A DNA stretch of 64,000 bases, from NCBI GenBank assembly GCA_013396755.1, contig VWZF01002261.1, positions 2,441,087-2,505,086 on the forward strand. Direction: 5' to 3'. This document shows positions 62,940 through 64,000 of the stretch, in pieces (the stretch's first letter is position 1; each line of letters opens with the position of its first letter). The notes beneath the pieces are model-generated. The model did no database searches and had not been told where the DNA came from. It saw only the letters and a program-made list of their open reading frames with translations. A program made the position numbers and the translations under genes. Source of the DNA: Sclerurus mexicanus. Lineage: Eukaryota > Chordata > Aves > Passeriformes > Furnariidae.

Positions 62940-64000
62940 GTAAGTACCCTCTCCTGCAACAGAATTTGAAAAGTTGTTCATGTGGGTGCACTTTCAGTAG
63001 CAAGGGAAGAGGAAAACAGCCAGTCTGTGTGGATAATGAAATCCTGCTAGCCAGAACACCACCTCTGCTTGCCTTATCCACAGATGATTGGCTGTTTTGG
63101 GATGGAGGAGCGATACAGGATCACTTTGGATTTAAGCATGAAAGATGTGGAATATTCCTTTCATAGTTATGTATTCTTTTAAAAGGCATTTAATTAAGCT
63201 AAGAAGGTTGCAAATGTAAAGCCATCATGCCAACCAGCTTTTACAGTGTTCTGTTTATTATTAGAGAGCTGTGCTGAATCCATAAAAAAATCACATTTTT
63301 AATTCTTGAGTATTATCTACTGATTTTTCTATATAAATGTCAGTATGCCAAAATGTTTAATTTCAGCACCTTACCTCTTTTCTGGAACAGAAATATTTGT
63401 GTTCTGTTTCCTCTAGCTTTGATTTCTGGCCAAGCTTGGTAAATTGTAGCTCAGAATAACTTCAGCATGCAAGGTTGTCACTGTATGTGACCTAAGAGAA
63501 ATCTTTCTTGAAAGCAGGGGGGAAAACTGGGCTGCTTTGACCCAAGCCCTGAAACCATTTGTTATTCAGTGGATCATGATTTGCATGATGACTTTTGTAT
63601 GCAAAAGATTTTGGAAGCTGATGGCCTTAAGAATATTTCTGCTCCTCTCTCCAGGATGCTCTAATGTTGTTGTAATCACTTAAAGTAATACAACTGTGTA
63701 TATTGGTCCTCAATGCTTAGAGAAAAGAGGGCCATAATCCAGCAATTTACATCCTACTTGAGGTTTGCTAACTCAGCTTTCTAAGATTAACAGCAAAGAA
63801 GTCTTGACAAAAAGATGGATCCTTCCTCATTTAGGAAAATGTTAGTTCACTGTAAAGACTGAGAATGGATAATATGCTTTCGAATCAAGTAAAAATTTTT
63901 ATTTTTGCAGATAGGTTTAAAACTACTGGTGGAATTGTGTCATTAGAGCATTTTGTAAGTTGTCTGTGACAGCATCAGACATGTCTGACTTAAGAAGATT
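62940..64000 (+). other. ORMDL1: ORMDL1 first coding intron (partial)
   Basis: The intron starts with GTAAGTACC and runs off the right edge. I searched for the next expected peptide, which starts GMYVFLHAVKG, and did not find it, so the next exon is outside the window. Nothing else is recognised. Confidence 0.8.

Noticed and set aside
1..64000. CRISPR arrays, operons, rRNA or tRNA genes
   Set aside because: Nothing resembling these was seen; the window is avian nuclear DNA with spliced genes and LINE/LTR repeats.

Overview
The window is vertebrate nuclear DNA, almost certainly from a bird. Its genes have many small exons split by GT-AG introns, and its interspersed repeats are the avian kind: CR1 LINE 3' ends whose tails are built on ATTCTATG, and a 588-bp solo LTR of a type I recognise from songbird and other neoavian genomes. 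The sequence is AT-rich apart from one promoter CpG island and one unexplained CpG-rich intergenic block.

Layout from left to right: (1) 1 to about 17,140 is intergenic. It holds a CR1 fragment (15.83-16.11 kb), a CpG-rich block (14.16-14.73 kb), a probable ancient interspersed repeat (4.8-5.0 kb) and short simple repeats. (2) 17,327-59,260 is the complete coding region of PMS1 on the minus strand. I could place all 12 coding exons with GT-AG borders and matching phases. They give an intact predicted protein of 934 residues, against 932 in human from memory. Its introns carry the solo LTR (25.3-25.9 kb), two tandem CR1 3' ends (45.4-46.8 kb), a CR1 tail (49.16-49.29 kb) and several palindromes. 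(3) About 60.7-61.9 kb is a CpG island, the likely shared promoter of two divergent genes. It contains three single-N gaps and two sequence blocks that each occur twice, which looks like an assembly artefact. (4) 62,760-62,939 is the first coding exon of ORMDL1 on the plus strand; the rest of that gene lies beyond the right edge.

PMS1 is a MutL-family mismatch-repair ATPase that pairs with MLH1. ORMDL1 is an endoplasmic-reticulum membrane regulator of serine palmitoyltransferase. They are functionally unrelated but sit head to head, as they do in mammals. The neighbour expected downstream of PMS1 from mammalian synteny, myostatin (MSTN), was not seen in the 17 kb available.

I found no new biological system. 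The most useful observations are the probable false duplication in the promoter, the orphan CpG-rich block, and a repeat family shared by 4.8-5.0 kb and 53.9 kb that I cannot name.
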